Source of the DNA: a virus
Direction: 5' to 3' (one strand)
Virus record (IMG/VR): IMGVR_UViG_3300023174_000373
Coordinates: 1 to 36,907 of that record
Length of the DNA stretch: 36,907 nt
The position numbers and the translations under genes are program-made. Within the stretch, counting starts at the first letter, position 1. Each line of letters begins with the position of its first letter. Shown here piece after piece: positions 1-8,604 of the stretch. The notes under the pieces were generated by a model. That model saw nothing but the letters and a program-made list of their open reading frames with translations, made no database searches and was not told the DNA's origin.

Positions 1-278
1 TTAACCTTGAGGTAGGTTCTGTATGCATTCATTATGACCTGCCATGGAAATGGTCTACATACACTCAGCGCGAAAACCGGATTCACCGAGTTACATCTAA
101 CTTTGAAACCGTCAGGTTTTACACACTACTGATGGCAAATTCAGTAGAAGACAGAAAACTTAAAGTTGTCCTTGACAAAATGGGATATCACGATGCTATC
201 TTTAAGGGGGCAATTGCCGATCAAGCAATTAGTCAAAGGATGAGCAAAAAAGATTTTATGTATATCCTTGAGGGTTAA
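1..278 (+). CDS. SNF2-type (SF2) helicase, C-terminal end only
   Basis: This is the last 91 codons of a plus-strand gene that begins outside the window, read in frame 3 and ending with TAA at 276-278. The peptide contains HYDLPWKW followed by QRENRIHRV. These match helicase motif V/Va and motif VI (QRxxRxHR, the arginine-finger region) of the SNF2/Rad54-like branch of superfamily 2. The downstream helical tail (VEDRKLKVVLDKM) is also typical. Such phage proteins are ATP-dependent DNA translocases or helicases used in replication, recombination or remodelling. The gene converges on the last tail gene, and the two stop codons share the palindrome TTAA. The helicase N-terminal lobe (Walker A and DExx box) cannot be seen here, so the exact subfamily is unknown. 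Confidence 0.8.
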   Translation, partial: NLEVGSVCIHYDLPWKWSTYTQRENRIHRVTSNFETVRFYTLLMANSVEDRKLKVVLDKMGYHDAIFKGAIADQAISQRMSKKDFMYILEG

Positions 279-1030
279 GCGTCGACTTTGGGATAAACCA
301 TAATTGATGTTATGCTTTTTCTACCCAAATTATCAATTACAGATAAAGTAACGGGAACTTGATCGGCTACATAATTTGATTCAACCGTGCGTCCGCCATA
401 TTTAAATTTATGGTATACGGGTTGATATATAACTGATGTATACGTTCCAGAAGACGTTGTGATACCAAAATCTTTTTCTACGCGATCTACTGTAAATGTA
501 GTTGAAGTAACACCTTTTACAATATAAGTTCCATTGTAATTATATGGTTTCATTCCTGTAATTGTAACCGAGCTACCGACTGACAAAGAGTGAGCCAAAG
601 AAGTTGTATAAGTTGTTGTTTTATATGTGTCATTCCAAGAATTTGCAGCAATTGAACAGTTTCCTTCTAAAACTGTTTTTTTACTTTCTAATTGTTCTTT
701 AGTATCATAAAAAATTTCTGACCCATCATCAAAATCCCATTTCATTTGAATTGGGTAATTTTTTAATTGAACGCCATGTAAAAACGCTTGAAATTGTACA
801 GTGGTATAATTGACGTTAGTTGCGTTAAAAACTGGAACAAAATAAGAATTTGTAAAAGATGGCGCAGTTGACAAATTAGGATTTGGTTTTAAACCTGTAG
901 TAGTTATATTCAAAGTGTAATTATTTAACGAAAGCAATCCCGTTTGATCTTTTTTTAACCCTTTTCTTTGCAAGCATATACCGATGCTAATTGGATCGTA
1001 CTGACTAGTATGTTGAATAAATTTACTCAT
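275..1030 (-). CDS. PKD/Ig-like distal tail protein with inserted YNG module
   Basis: This 251-residue protein of unknown exact role is the last gene of the late minus-strand run. Residues 98-104 read WDFDDGS and residues about 208-240 include HKFKYGG and VTLSVIDNLG. Together these resemble the first and last strands of a PKD (Ig-like) domain. The two halves are separated by a roughly 85-residue insert carrying the module LAHSLSVGSSVTITG...YNGTYIVKGV, which also occurs in the 3902-6586 and 8589-12995 products. PKD and related folds in phage tails usually support adhesion to the cell surface. The start is one base downstream of the stop of the preceding gene, suggesting translational coupling. 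It is most likely a minor tail or receptor-binding accessory protein. Confidence 0.55.
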   Translation of the reverse strand: MSKFIQHTSQYDPISIGICLQRKGLKKDQTGLLSLNNYTLNITTTGLKPNPNLSTAPSFTNSYFVPVFNATNVNYTTVQFQAFLHGVQLKNYPIQMKWDFDDGSEIFYDTKEQLESKKTVLEGNCSIAANSWNDTYKTTTYTTSLAHSLSVGSSVTITGMKPYNYNGTYIVKGVTSTTFTVDRVEKDFGITTSSGTYTSVIYQPVYHKFKYGGRTVESNYVADQVPVTLSVIDNLGRKSITSIMVYPKVDA

Positions 1031-1031
1031 G

Positions 1032-3905
1032 TTATCTTACAATAAAATTGCCCAAGGTTGCATATTTTGGAGCTACAGAAATTTTAGATAATTCAACAAA
1101 TGGAGTTTTTGCTAAAGCTTTAATTTGAAGTTCGTTACCAGCGGTTGCAAACGTTGCGCCATTTTTATTACTATTAATTACATCATTGATAGGAACCCAT
1201 TTATCCGCGCCAATTTGATTGACACCATTAACAAATGATCTGGCATACCAAGCAATTTGATTTTTTGTAATAGATAATTTATCTATCCACCAAACAGAGC
1301 CAACTTGAGAAGATTCCTCAGCAATTATTAATGAATAATTTCCTGTTGGATGGTTTTTTCCATCTAATATTAAATTAACTTCCTGCCACTGATTGTTATT
1401 AAAATCTGGTACGTAAACTGGTATAACAATATTCTTGGCACTGTTATACAACATTGCTGATATTTTTTGATTTAAAGTTGTAAAAATATTAAATTTGATT
1501 GAAAAATCAGTAAAGTCTTCAATTTCAAATTGATTAGTCATCACGCCTTGCCATGAACCGGAATCATTAGTAATGCGACGACACTGATTAGAATTGTTTT
1601 TCTTTTGATCAATTTCTTGTTTTGAAGTTCCAATATTAAATGGACTTGTTGTAATATTTGAAAGCAACTGAATTGCATTATTTGATTCAACAAAAATTTG
1701 TGTGCCTTTAACAGGGGTATAACTGTTTATTGGAGACGTTCTCATCTCTGCATAAATCAATTTTCTAGAACGAATGCTTTTAATGTGCGCGTCACCATTT
1801 GTTAAAGAAGCAGACCAACCTACGGTTCCTTTATTATTATGAATTAACAGATCGTGAATTAATCCTGAATCAAATATTTTAATCATATGATTTGGATCCC
1901 CTACCGAAGTATTATAAATTTCAAAACATTGAACTCTTAAAAATGTTCCTTCAACAGAGGGAACAAAAATATAATCCGTATTGGTTTTTAATTTATTAGT
2001 TAGGGCGAAAGAATATAAATCTATATTTGACTCGTCTTTAATTTTTAAAGTTGATCCTTCTGAATTCCATTCAATTGAAAAAGTAACATATGATATTTTA
2101 TTTAAATTAATGTAATTTTCAATGTCGTTTTGTGACCGACCATTTAATTGACTTTGGGCAGACCCGACTGCGTTTGTATAATTTGATGCATTTGATTGAG
2201 TGTAAAAATAAACGTTGGTGTCATTGTTGTGAGGTGCAGCCAAAGTTGAAAAATAACCCCTAGATGAGACAGTCAAAGTATTAGTAGTTGTATTATTTGC
2301 AGAATATGCAATGTATTCTTGATCAATTAAAATGACTCCGCTTGAAGGAAAATTACTTGAATTTGTAAGAGTAATAGATGTTGCAGAACTAGTAATTGCA
2401 CCATTAAGTTTTGTTGGAGTAGACGAAAACGTATAAGTGTCACCGATTGCAGTTGTAATTGACAGGGGTTCAAAATCAACGCGAGCGCCCGCAATATGAT
2501 TTGTGGCTAAAGTGTCAAGGTAACCCCGCCCGCCAGAGTAAACAGTAAAAACATTTCCTGATCTAGACAGATACCTAATATATTCAATTGTTGTTTGATC
2601 ATTATAGGTGTATTGAATTGCCAATAGCCCACCACCGGTTGGAAACCCTGAAGCATCGGCCACCGTTATGCTAGTGGCGGTATCACTAATGTCACCTGAC
2701 AAAGTAGATGTTGGACCGGCTGAGTAATTATTTGCAAGTTTTCCGGGAATTCTACTTATATCTTTTTGAAGATAATCTGATACAGTACTATTTATTGCAT
2801 CTAGTGTTTGTAAGTTTTCAAGAGCAGATTGTGTTTTTAAATTTAAGTCATTCTGTTGAGATTTTTGATTACCAAGTCTGAAATGTGTACTAATTGAATT
2901 TGTAGCAGCAGATAAAGTTCCAGAATTAAACCAAACTTCCATTTCGCCATCATTAAAAAGAGGTTTACTACCAGTTGTAATAGAATCACTATACGATTTA
3001 TATAAAGCGGGCCATACGGTTGGCAAATAACTGGAATTAGAATTAATTGGCCAATTTGGATAATCGGTGTTTGCTGTACCGCTCAACGCAGATCCATTTA
3101 AACTAGGCGTAGATGCAACTAAACCCCATTGCGTATTTATATCAACTGGAGCATAAACCCAATTATCAGAAATGCATCGGATGGATAAACATTTAAATGT
3201 AACCGTTGCACTGACGGCCACAATTTTAAACCGAACTGAAACGATGCCACCAATTGAATTAACTAATTTAAATAAAGGAATGCGTAATTCTTTTGCCGTT
3301 CCAGACCCAATAAATTGAATGTCTGGATCGTTAAAGAAAATTTCATCATAATCGCTAGATGTTGCAAAACTATTTGTTTTACTAAATGCAATGGAAGAAG
3401 TTGCCAAAGTAATATTTGTAACTCCGCTTGGAATAGAAATAGTTATGAAATCTGTTTCAGGGTTATATGCAGTTAAAATGATTGGTAAATTATCAGACAA
3501 AGTTGAAGTTGCAATTGTTTGTCCAACAGGGCAGGTAAGAGTTAAACCGTACCAATTGCTATATGATGACTGAACTCCAACGGATACAGCAGAACCGGAT
3601 GGTCCAGAAACCAACCAATTTTCACTTTTAATAACGTCAATTTGTCCTTTTAAATTTTGAACTTGAACGCCTTGAAGAGAAGAAGAGTTTACGGTTTTAT
3701 TGTTTAAATATAAAACGTAACTAGGTAAAGATTTAGGAACATAAAATGAGCGGATGTCAGTATGCTTTTGATTTTTAAGTTGACCCGTTTGTGATGCATC
3801 GTAAGAAAGTAAATTATTCCATTCGCCCGTATAGCTGTCAAACTCATCAGAAATAATATTAATTTTATTGTTTTTGGCAACATCATATGATGTGTAATTA
3901 CTCAT
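1032..3905 (-). CDS. large minor tail protein, carbohydrate-binding-like
   Basis: The product is 957 residues, rich in Ser, Thr and Asn, with no membrane segment or recognisable enzyme motif. It contains two copies of a beta module at about residues 398-480 and 498-570, with the pattern T-S-I-T-V...FPssG...I..eYI.Y...RGY..TLA..H. The same module occurs in the baseplate J protein and the sheath. The C-terminal part (about 760-930) resembles a jelly-roll carbohydrate-binding domain (GSWQGVMTNQFEIEDFTDFS...GSVWWIDKLSI). The start codon overlaps the stop of the upstream gene as ATGA (3902-3905). Its position after the baseplate wedge genes and its composition suggest a host-contact protein at the tail tip. 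Its receptor and precise role cannot be read from the sequence. Confidence 0.6.
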   Translation of the reverse strand: MSNYTSYDVAKNNKINIISDEFDSYTGEWNNLLSYDASQTGQLKNQKHTDIRSFYVPKSLPSYVLYLNNKTVNSSSLQGVQVQNLKGQIDVIKSENWLVSGPSGSAVSVGVQSSYSNWYGLTLTCPVGQTIATSTLSDNLPIILTAYNPETDFITISIPSGVTNITLATSSIAFSKTNSFATSSDYDEIFFNDPDIQFIGSGTAKELRIPLFKLVNSIGGIVSVRFKIVAVSATVTFKCLSIRCISDNWVYAPVDINTQWGLVASTPSLNGSALSGTANTDYPNWPINSNSSYLPTVWPALYKSYSDSITTGSKPLFNDGEMEVWFNSGTLSAATNSISTHFRLGNQKSQQNDLNLKTQSALENLQTLDAINSTVSDYLQKDISRIPGKLANNYSAGPTSTLSGDISDTATSITVADASGFPTGGGLLAIQYTYNDQTTIEYIRYLSRSGNVFTVYSGGRGYLDTLATNHIAGARVDFEPLSITTAIGDTYTFSSTPTKLNGAITSSATSITLTNSSNFPSSGVILIDQEYIAYSANNTTTNTLTVSSRGYFSTLAAPHNNDTNVYFYTQSNASNYTNAVGSAQSQLNGRSQNDIENYINLNKISYVTFSIEWNSEGSTLKIKDESNIDLYSFALTNKLKTNTDYIFVPSVEGTFLRVQCFEIYNTSVGDPNHMIKIFDSGLIHDLLIHNNKGTVGWSASLTNGDAHIKSIRSRKLIYAEMRTSPINSYTPVKGTQIFVESNNAIQLLSNITTSPFNIGTSKQEIDQKKNNSNQCRRITNDSGSWQGVMTNQFEIEDFTDFSIKFNIFTTLNQKISAMLYNSAKNIVIPVYVPDFNNNQWQEVNLILDGKNHPTGNYSLIIAEESSQVGSVWWIDKLSITKNQIAWYARSFVNGVNQIGADKWVPINDVINSNKNGATFATAGNELQIKALAKTPFVELSKISVAPKYATLGNFIVR

Positions 3906-6586
3906 TTAGATGTCCAACTTTCTCCGTCTAGTGTAAACGTATTAAATTCTGAATTAATGACATCTCCGCCAGATATTACATACATGTCATTATTTGAAAT
4001 AATTTTATGATCGCGCCTCTGAAAAGCAATTTCTTTAATGCCCACAAAATAAGCTTTATTATTTTGAAGTTTTGCAACTGCTTCTCTATAAGAGTGACGG
4101 GACGGTAAGAAAAAATACATATGGGGAATTGTTTTTTCTTGAATTAAATGATTTCTATTATGAGTAGAAACGTCACCGGTATTTGCTACAGTAATTAATT
4201 TATCCTCAATTGGGTAATTATTATAATTTGCATTAGACAAAGTAATTCCTGCAATTATTGAATCAAAGGTAGACCTATTAACCGGATGATCCATGAAAGG
4301 ATCAAGCGCAGTTTTTACTTTTGAATAAGTTGTCAAATCAAGAGAATCAACACCATCTGCATTTTTTAATAGCAAATTTTTAACCATTTGATCTAAATTA
4401 GCAGCGGACTCGTCAACAGTTTTAATATCATCTGCTTTCATATTATTTTGAATAATGTCATTTTTATAATAATTAAAAGCAAGCTGTAATAAATCAAATG
4501 AAACGTTTACTTTGCTAGCCGTAAAAGGATCATAGGTTTCATTTTTATTAAAAGCGTAAATTGATAAAAAGTAATCAAAAACCCATTGAGGATATTTTTT
4601 ATATAAAACTGTCTTTTGAAAATCTCCAGTTACATAAGGTTGAGCTTGAAGCGAAGTAAATTCAATTTTAAAGTACCTAGCAAATACTGAAGTAGGAAAC
4701 GCATAGTTTTGACGCTTAGTGGCTTTAAATTGCTTAGGAACCCTAGTCCAGAGCATAGAATCAAAGTCTGTAGATGATGAACCATTGGGTTGCTCATTGC
4801 CATTGATGTAATAAACATTAAAATTCACGTTTGGTGTAACAGGGTCAACAAACAAAGCCTCCACAACATCTTTTTTACCAAGGTCAAAATATAAACTTTC
4901 TACTCCGTATTTAGACGGATTTGCTTTAGACATCCACCAAGTGTCTGTGTTTAAATCAATTACATTTTCAACGGGTTGTTTATATATTGATGAACGATAT
5001 GAATTTCCAAAAATATCCGTTCCGTCATCTGCAACGTCACCCATCAACCTAAAACGAACGGCAACTGCATTTTGATTTTTTCTAATTCTTTTTTCTTTTA
5101 TTACTGATTGACTCCTGTTTGCAGTTCCAAGCCAGTTTGCATCTGTTGAATTGCCGTCAAAAAATGTTGGTATAGTTGAACTTACGGACATGATAAAACC
5201 AGTGTATTGAACCGTATAAGGAGTTAACCTGTTATTAGTCAATGCTTCCCAAGAGACATAAAATGTTGCCCAAGCCGCATTTGCGGGAGCGGTAAACGTC
5301 CCAGTTAAATTTACCCAATCAGTTGTTATAGAAATTGGAATTGCATTTTGAACCGAACCGGCAAACGTTCCAGAAGAATCTCTAAAGTAAGCATTGATTC
5401 TAACGTTGCCCGCTGCTTCCCCAGCTTTAAACCAAGCTGAAACAGAAATTTTTTCTCCAGCGGATATGGAAAGATAACCGTCTTCTTTCATTCCCGTGCG
5501 TGTGCCAGAGCCAGTATCCCCGCCTGTGGCGTTTGTAGTGATCCCTCCGTAATCTGTCGGAGTTACCGTAACTTTATACGAAGTTGTTAGTCCTGTATTT
5601 GCAGGGCCGTCAAAAACATTTGAAATTTTAGTGTAGCTCGCACTGGTACCGGCATATACACTCCATTTGTTTCCAGTAACACCCCTAGGGTCCGAAATTG
5701 TATTAGTTCGATAAGGGGACGCAATAGTAGGATCAGTAACAAAACAATCGTTTTGCTCAAATGAAGATTGCTCGGAATAATAAAATCCCGTTATGCCAGT
5801 CAATCCATGTACAACAATTCTGAATTTTTGATTGACATATTTAGGATCAATTGTAAACGATGCAAAGTTAATTTGAATCCATTTTGGACCAGAAGTTTGA
5901 TTTGTTGCAGTATGAGTTCCTTTAAAAATTTGCTTCCATTCATACGAAGCATTATAAGTTTCTATGCTGTATGTAATTTGATAATTAGCGCTGGTATTAG
6001 CGTTTAAATGAATGCCAGTAATTTTTGGGTATCTATTGTTACGCGCAAAATTTTGAGGTAAAAGAAATTCCTGAGCGAATGTTTTTAAAATAGTTGTTCC
6101 ATCTAAATCTAACAAGTAATTAGTTTGATTAAAAGAAGTTGAATCTGTTTTATTTTGATTAATAATAAAACCGCTTAAATCTATTTCAGTTTTAATTGCA
6201 GGGGTAGCAACGATTGGATTATCTTTACTTCCGTCAACAAAAAACTCAACGCTGTTCATTAATTGAATTCCAGATGTATCAAAAGTGGTTGTGTAATCAC
6301 TACTTGTTGCTGTTACGGTATTAGATCCAAATTGCGGCGTTATGACGCTCGCATTTTTAACTATGAAAGTGTACGAGTCTACAATTGTGTCAATAAGAAA
6401 TGAACCGTTGTATCCGCTTGTTGCTCCACTAATGGCAACTGTCATACCTTGAACAAATTTATGCGCAGCGGATGTGGTAAACGTGTAATAGCTTACAGGA
6501 TTTGTGGTGTCAGTTGCGTCTACAATTTTATAACTAGCAGTAGTAATTGTGCTAGTACTTGCTGCTACTGTTTTAGAAGTTGCCAT
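3902..6586 (-). CDS. minor tail protein with jelly-roll and discoidin-like domains
   Basis: This 894-residue product has a visible domain order. The N-terminal region (about 26-76) is a YNG module (AAHKFVQGMTVAISG...GYNGSFLIDTIV). A carbohydrate-binding, CenC-like jelly roll lies at about 295-490, where KWSVYAGTSASYTKI and ISVSAWFKAGEAAGNV precede TTDWVNLTGTFTAPANAAWA. It is followed by the phrase FFDGNSTDANWLGTANRSQS, frequent in actinophage minor tail proteins. A discoidin (F5/8C)-like region follows at about 535-655 (DTWWMSKANPSKYG, LYFDLGKKDVVEALFV, ARYFKIEF). The start shares one base with the stop of the upstream gene (TAATG at 6584-6588). These features point to a baseplate-attached adhesin. 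No depolymerase active site is apparent. Confidence 0.6.
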   Translation of the reverse strand: MATSKTVAASTSTITTASYKIVDATDTTNPVSYYTFTTSAAHKFVQGMTVAISGATSGYNGSFLIDTIVDSYTFIVKNASVITPQFGSNTVTATSSDYTTTFDTSGIQLMNSVEFFVDGSKDNPIVATPAIKTEIDLSGFIINQNKTDSTSFNQTNYLLDLDGTTILKTFAQEFLLPQNFARNNRYPKITGIHLNANTSANYQITYSIETYNASYEWKQIFKGTHTATNQTSGPKWIQINFASFTIDPKYVNQKFRIVVHGLTGITGFYYSEQSSFEQNDCFVTDPTIASPYRTNTISDPRGVTGNKWSVYAGTSASYTKISNVFDGPANTGLTTSYKVTVTPTDYGGITTNATGGDTGSGTRTGMKEDGYLSISAGEKISVSAWFKAGEAAGNVRINAYFRDSSGTFAGSVQNAIPISITTDWVNLTGTFTAPANAAWATFYVSWEALTNNRLTPYTVQYTGFIMSVSSTIPTFFDGNSTDANWLGTANRSQSVIKEKRIRKNQNAVAVRFRLMGDVADDGTDIFGNSYRSSIYKQPVENVIDLNTDTWWMSKANPSKYGVESLYFDLGKKDVVEALFVDPVTPNVNFNVYYINGNEQPNGSSSTDFDSMLWTRVPKQFKATKRQNYAFPTSVFARYFKIEFTSLQAQPYVTGDFQKTVLYKKYPQWVFDYFLSIYAFNKNETYDPFTASKVNVSFDLLQLAFNYYKNDIIQNNMKADDIKTVDESAANLDQMVKNLLLKNADGVDSLDLTTYSKVKTALDPFMDHPVNRSTFDSIIAGITLSNANYNNYPIEDKLITVANTGDVSTHNRNHLIQEKTIPHMYFFLPSRHSYREAVAKLQNNKAYFVGIKEIAFQRRDHKIISNNDMYVISGGDVINSEFNTFTLDGESWTSK

Positions 6587-8604
6587 TAAACCGTCCTACC
6601 AATCCTTAAATTTTTTACACAAATTGGCCAAACGTCACTATCGTTGTTATTATTAGTTAACCAATTTTTTACAAAATTACCATTTGAAGAATCAAACCTT
6701 CTATCAAATTTTATTCTTAAATATCTTGTATAAATAATATTTTGATTTGAGTCTTTAAAATTATAAGTGACGTACTCCCAAGGAGATAAATCGTCAGCGT
6801 AATAACTAAACTCTGTATCAAACTCATAAGTCTCTGTTGTCCCCGGAAGTTGTTCCTTTGACACTTGAACAAAATTTCTATACCCTTCATAATCATAGGT
6901 GTCATACCAGATGCTCACGGAGGCAGGGGATTTTAAAAATTCAAAACTTAAAAAGTTTACAGCCCTAGTTTTACCAAAATCAACTTCAAGGTATTCTGAT
7001 CCATTGTTCTTTGAAACAGAAGCCCAAAAAAGATCATTGGTTTGTTTTCTAGCTACGCCCGGTAAATTTAAATAAGATGCTGGGTAAATTCCATCAATTA
7101 ACGGGGTGTCGCTATTTAAATCGTAGCTGGTGGCAGTTCGCGGTTTGAAATGGTCAGCAACAGCTAAATCTGGAGTAAAATTTGTTTGATTATATTTTGC
7201 ATCATTAAACTGACTTAAATATGTAATTTTTCTTGTTAGGTTAGGATTAAACGATCCCGTGTTATAATTTAATTGTTTTTGAACAATAGATAAATCAGAG
7301 TCGTCTTGCGAATATGCATAAATTTTATTAATTTCATGAAAATTTTGATAAGATTCTTTAAAATCTTTTTTAAGAATTGGTGCCTCAACCTCTTCATTGG
7401 GTTTAATCCAATCAAGTGTTTTCTTGGTATTTTCAGGCCAAGGCACTTGACTATTTCCAGTTACATGTCTAACAACAGTAGTGTAATTACTGGATGAAAT
7501 TGGCGGAGTAGACTCTGGACTTGGAGCAATTTGATTCCAATCGCTTTGACCGGATACAAATACAGGGTAAGCATTTATTGGTCGCAACTTGTCAATTGCA
7601 ACTTCTAAATGTTTTTTAGATTCTGGAGATACAAAAGTAAATTCGTTGTTTGTAGAAATAACTCCGGAGTTTGATTGCACCGTTGCAGAGCAAATAGAAT
7701 TTGTTGATGATGACAAACCCGCCGCGTCTACTGATAAAATGTTATCATTGTTGTGTCCAATTGGGCCAACAAATTGAATTTTAATACCGGTTCTAGGAGT
7801 ACCAGAAACAATAATATTATTTTGAATAGAACTGTTTTGCGATAGCGCATTTTTAATATCTAAAGCAGTCGCTGAATAAGATATGGGTTGAGTGTTAACA
7901 AATTTGTATAAGATGGTAAACGTTCCAAAACTAGGAATTGGATCAAACGTAATTGTTTGAATAATAGAACCGCTTGTTTCTGGATTAGGAACAATTGCAA
8001 ACTTTTCGGTGCTATAAATTCCATCTTTATTAGGTTCAATTGCATTTTTAAAACCAACAATTTGATCGCTGTTTTGATCAAAAACGTATTCATAACCCTC
8101 TACAATGTTTACGTCTCTACCCAGTGCCGATTTAGCGGCGTATCGCATACCCTCAGGAGTACCACCAAGACGAGCGGCATGCATAAAATCTAAAACGCGA
8201 TTTTTATACGCTTGGTCTTTAGATTTAATTTTTGACCAAATATCATTATTTAATAAACCTGTTACATCTTCTGAAAAAGTTTCTTCGGCAATTCTGCCAA
8301 ATCCCATTGGGTTAGCATAAAAACTTTCTAATTGAGCCGACTCTAATCCCATCTCTTCAAATTTTAAACGAGCTTCAAAATAACCCCTTTTTAGAGACGC
8401 TACGCCAGCAGGACCAATTAGCGCATAAATTAATTTATATAAAACAGCGTCGGGAGACGTATTAAAAATGTTGTCTGGAAATTTATCTAAATAACTAGAT
8501 GGATGCTTAGCGCCATGAATTGCCTCAACAAAATAACGTTGATCAATTGTTTGAATATTTGTAGTTCCAGTAAATCCAGTAAATGACATTAGGCTATATT
8601 CCAA
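6586..8604 (-). CDS. baseplate wedge/minor tail protein (tail protein I position)
   Basis: The product is 672 residues. The N-terminal 200 residues are helical and contain GFGRIAEETFSEDVTGLLNND and MHAARLGGTPEGMRYAAKSAL, typical of a protein that follows the J protein in contractile-tail baseplates (the P2 gpI/XkdT neighbourhood). Residues about 220-315 hold a beta module of the form FGTFTILYKF...ISYSATALDIKNAL...ILSVDAAGL, a pattern seen in many phage tail and bacterial surface proteins. The C-terminal 140 residues look discoidin-like (YLEVDFGKTRAVNFLSFEF, TRYLRIKFDRRF). The gene overlaps the J gene by 16 bases. Its role is inferred from gene order: it would link the baseplate wedge to the fibres or adhesins that follow. 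Confidence 0.55.
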   Translation of the reverse strand: MEYSLMSFTGFTGTTNIQTIDQRYFVEAIHGAKHPSSYLDKFPDNIFNTSPDAVLYKLIYALIGPAGVASLKRGYFEARLKFEEMGLESAQLESFYANPMGFGRIAEETFSEDVTGLLNNDIWSKIKSKDQAYKNRVLDFMHAARLGGTPEGMRYAAKSALGRDVNIVEGYEYVFDQNSDQIVGFKNAIEPNKDGIYSTEKFAIVPNPETSGSIIQTITFDPIPSFGTFTILYKFVNTQPISYSATALDIKNALSQNSSIQNNIIVSGTPRTGIKIQFVGPIGHNNDNILSVDAAGLSSSTNSICSATVQSNSGVISTNNEFTFVSPESKKHLEVAIDKLRPINAYPVFVSGQSDWNQIAPSPESTPPISSSNYTTVVRHVTGNSQVPWPENTKKTLDWIKPNEEVEAPILKKDFKESYQNFHEINKIYAYSQDDSDLSIVQKQLNYNTGSFNPNLTRKITYLSQFNDAKYNQTNFTPDLAVADHFKPRTATSYDLNSDTPLIDGIYPASYLNLPGVARKQTNDLFWASVSKNNGSEYLEVDFGKTRAVNFLSFEFLKSPASVSIWYDTYDYEGYRNFVQVSKEQLPGTTETYEFDTEFSYYADDLSPWEYVTYNFKDSNQNIIYTRYLRIKFDRRFDSSNGNFVKNWLTNNNNDSDVWPICVKNLRIGRTV

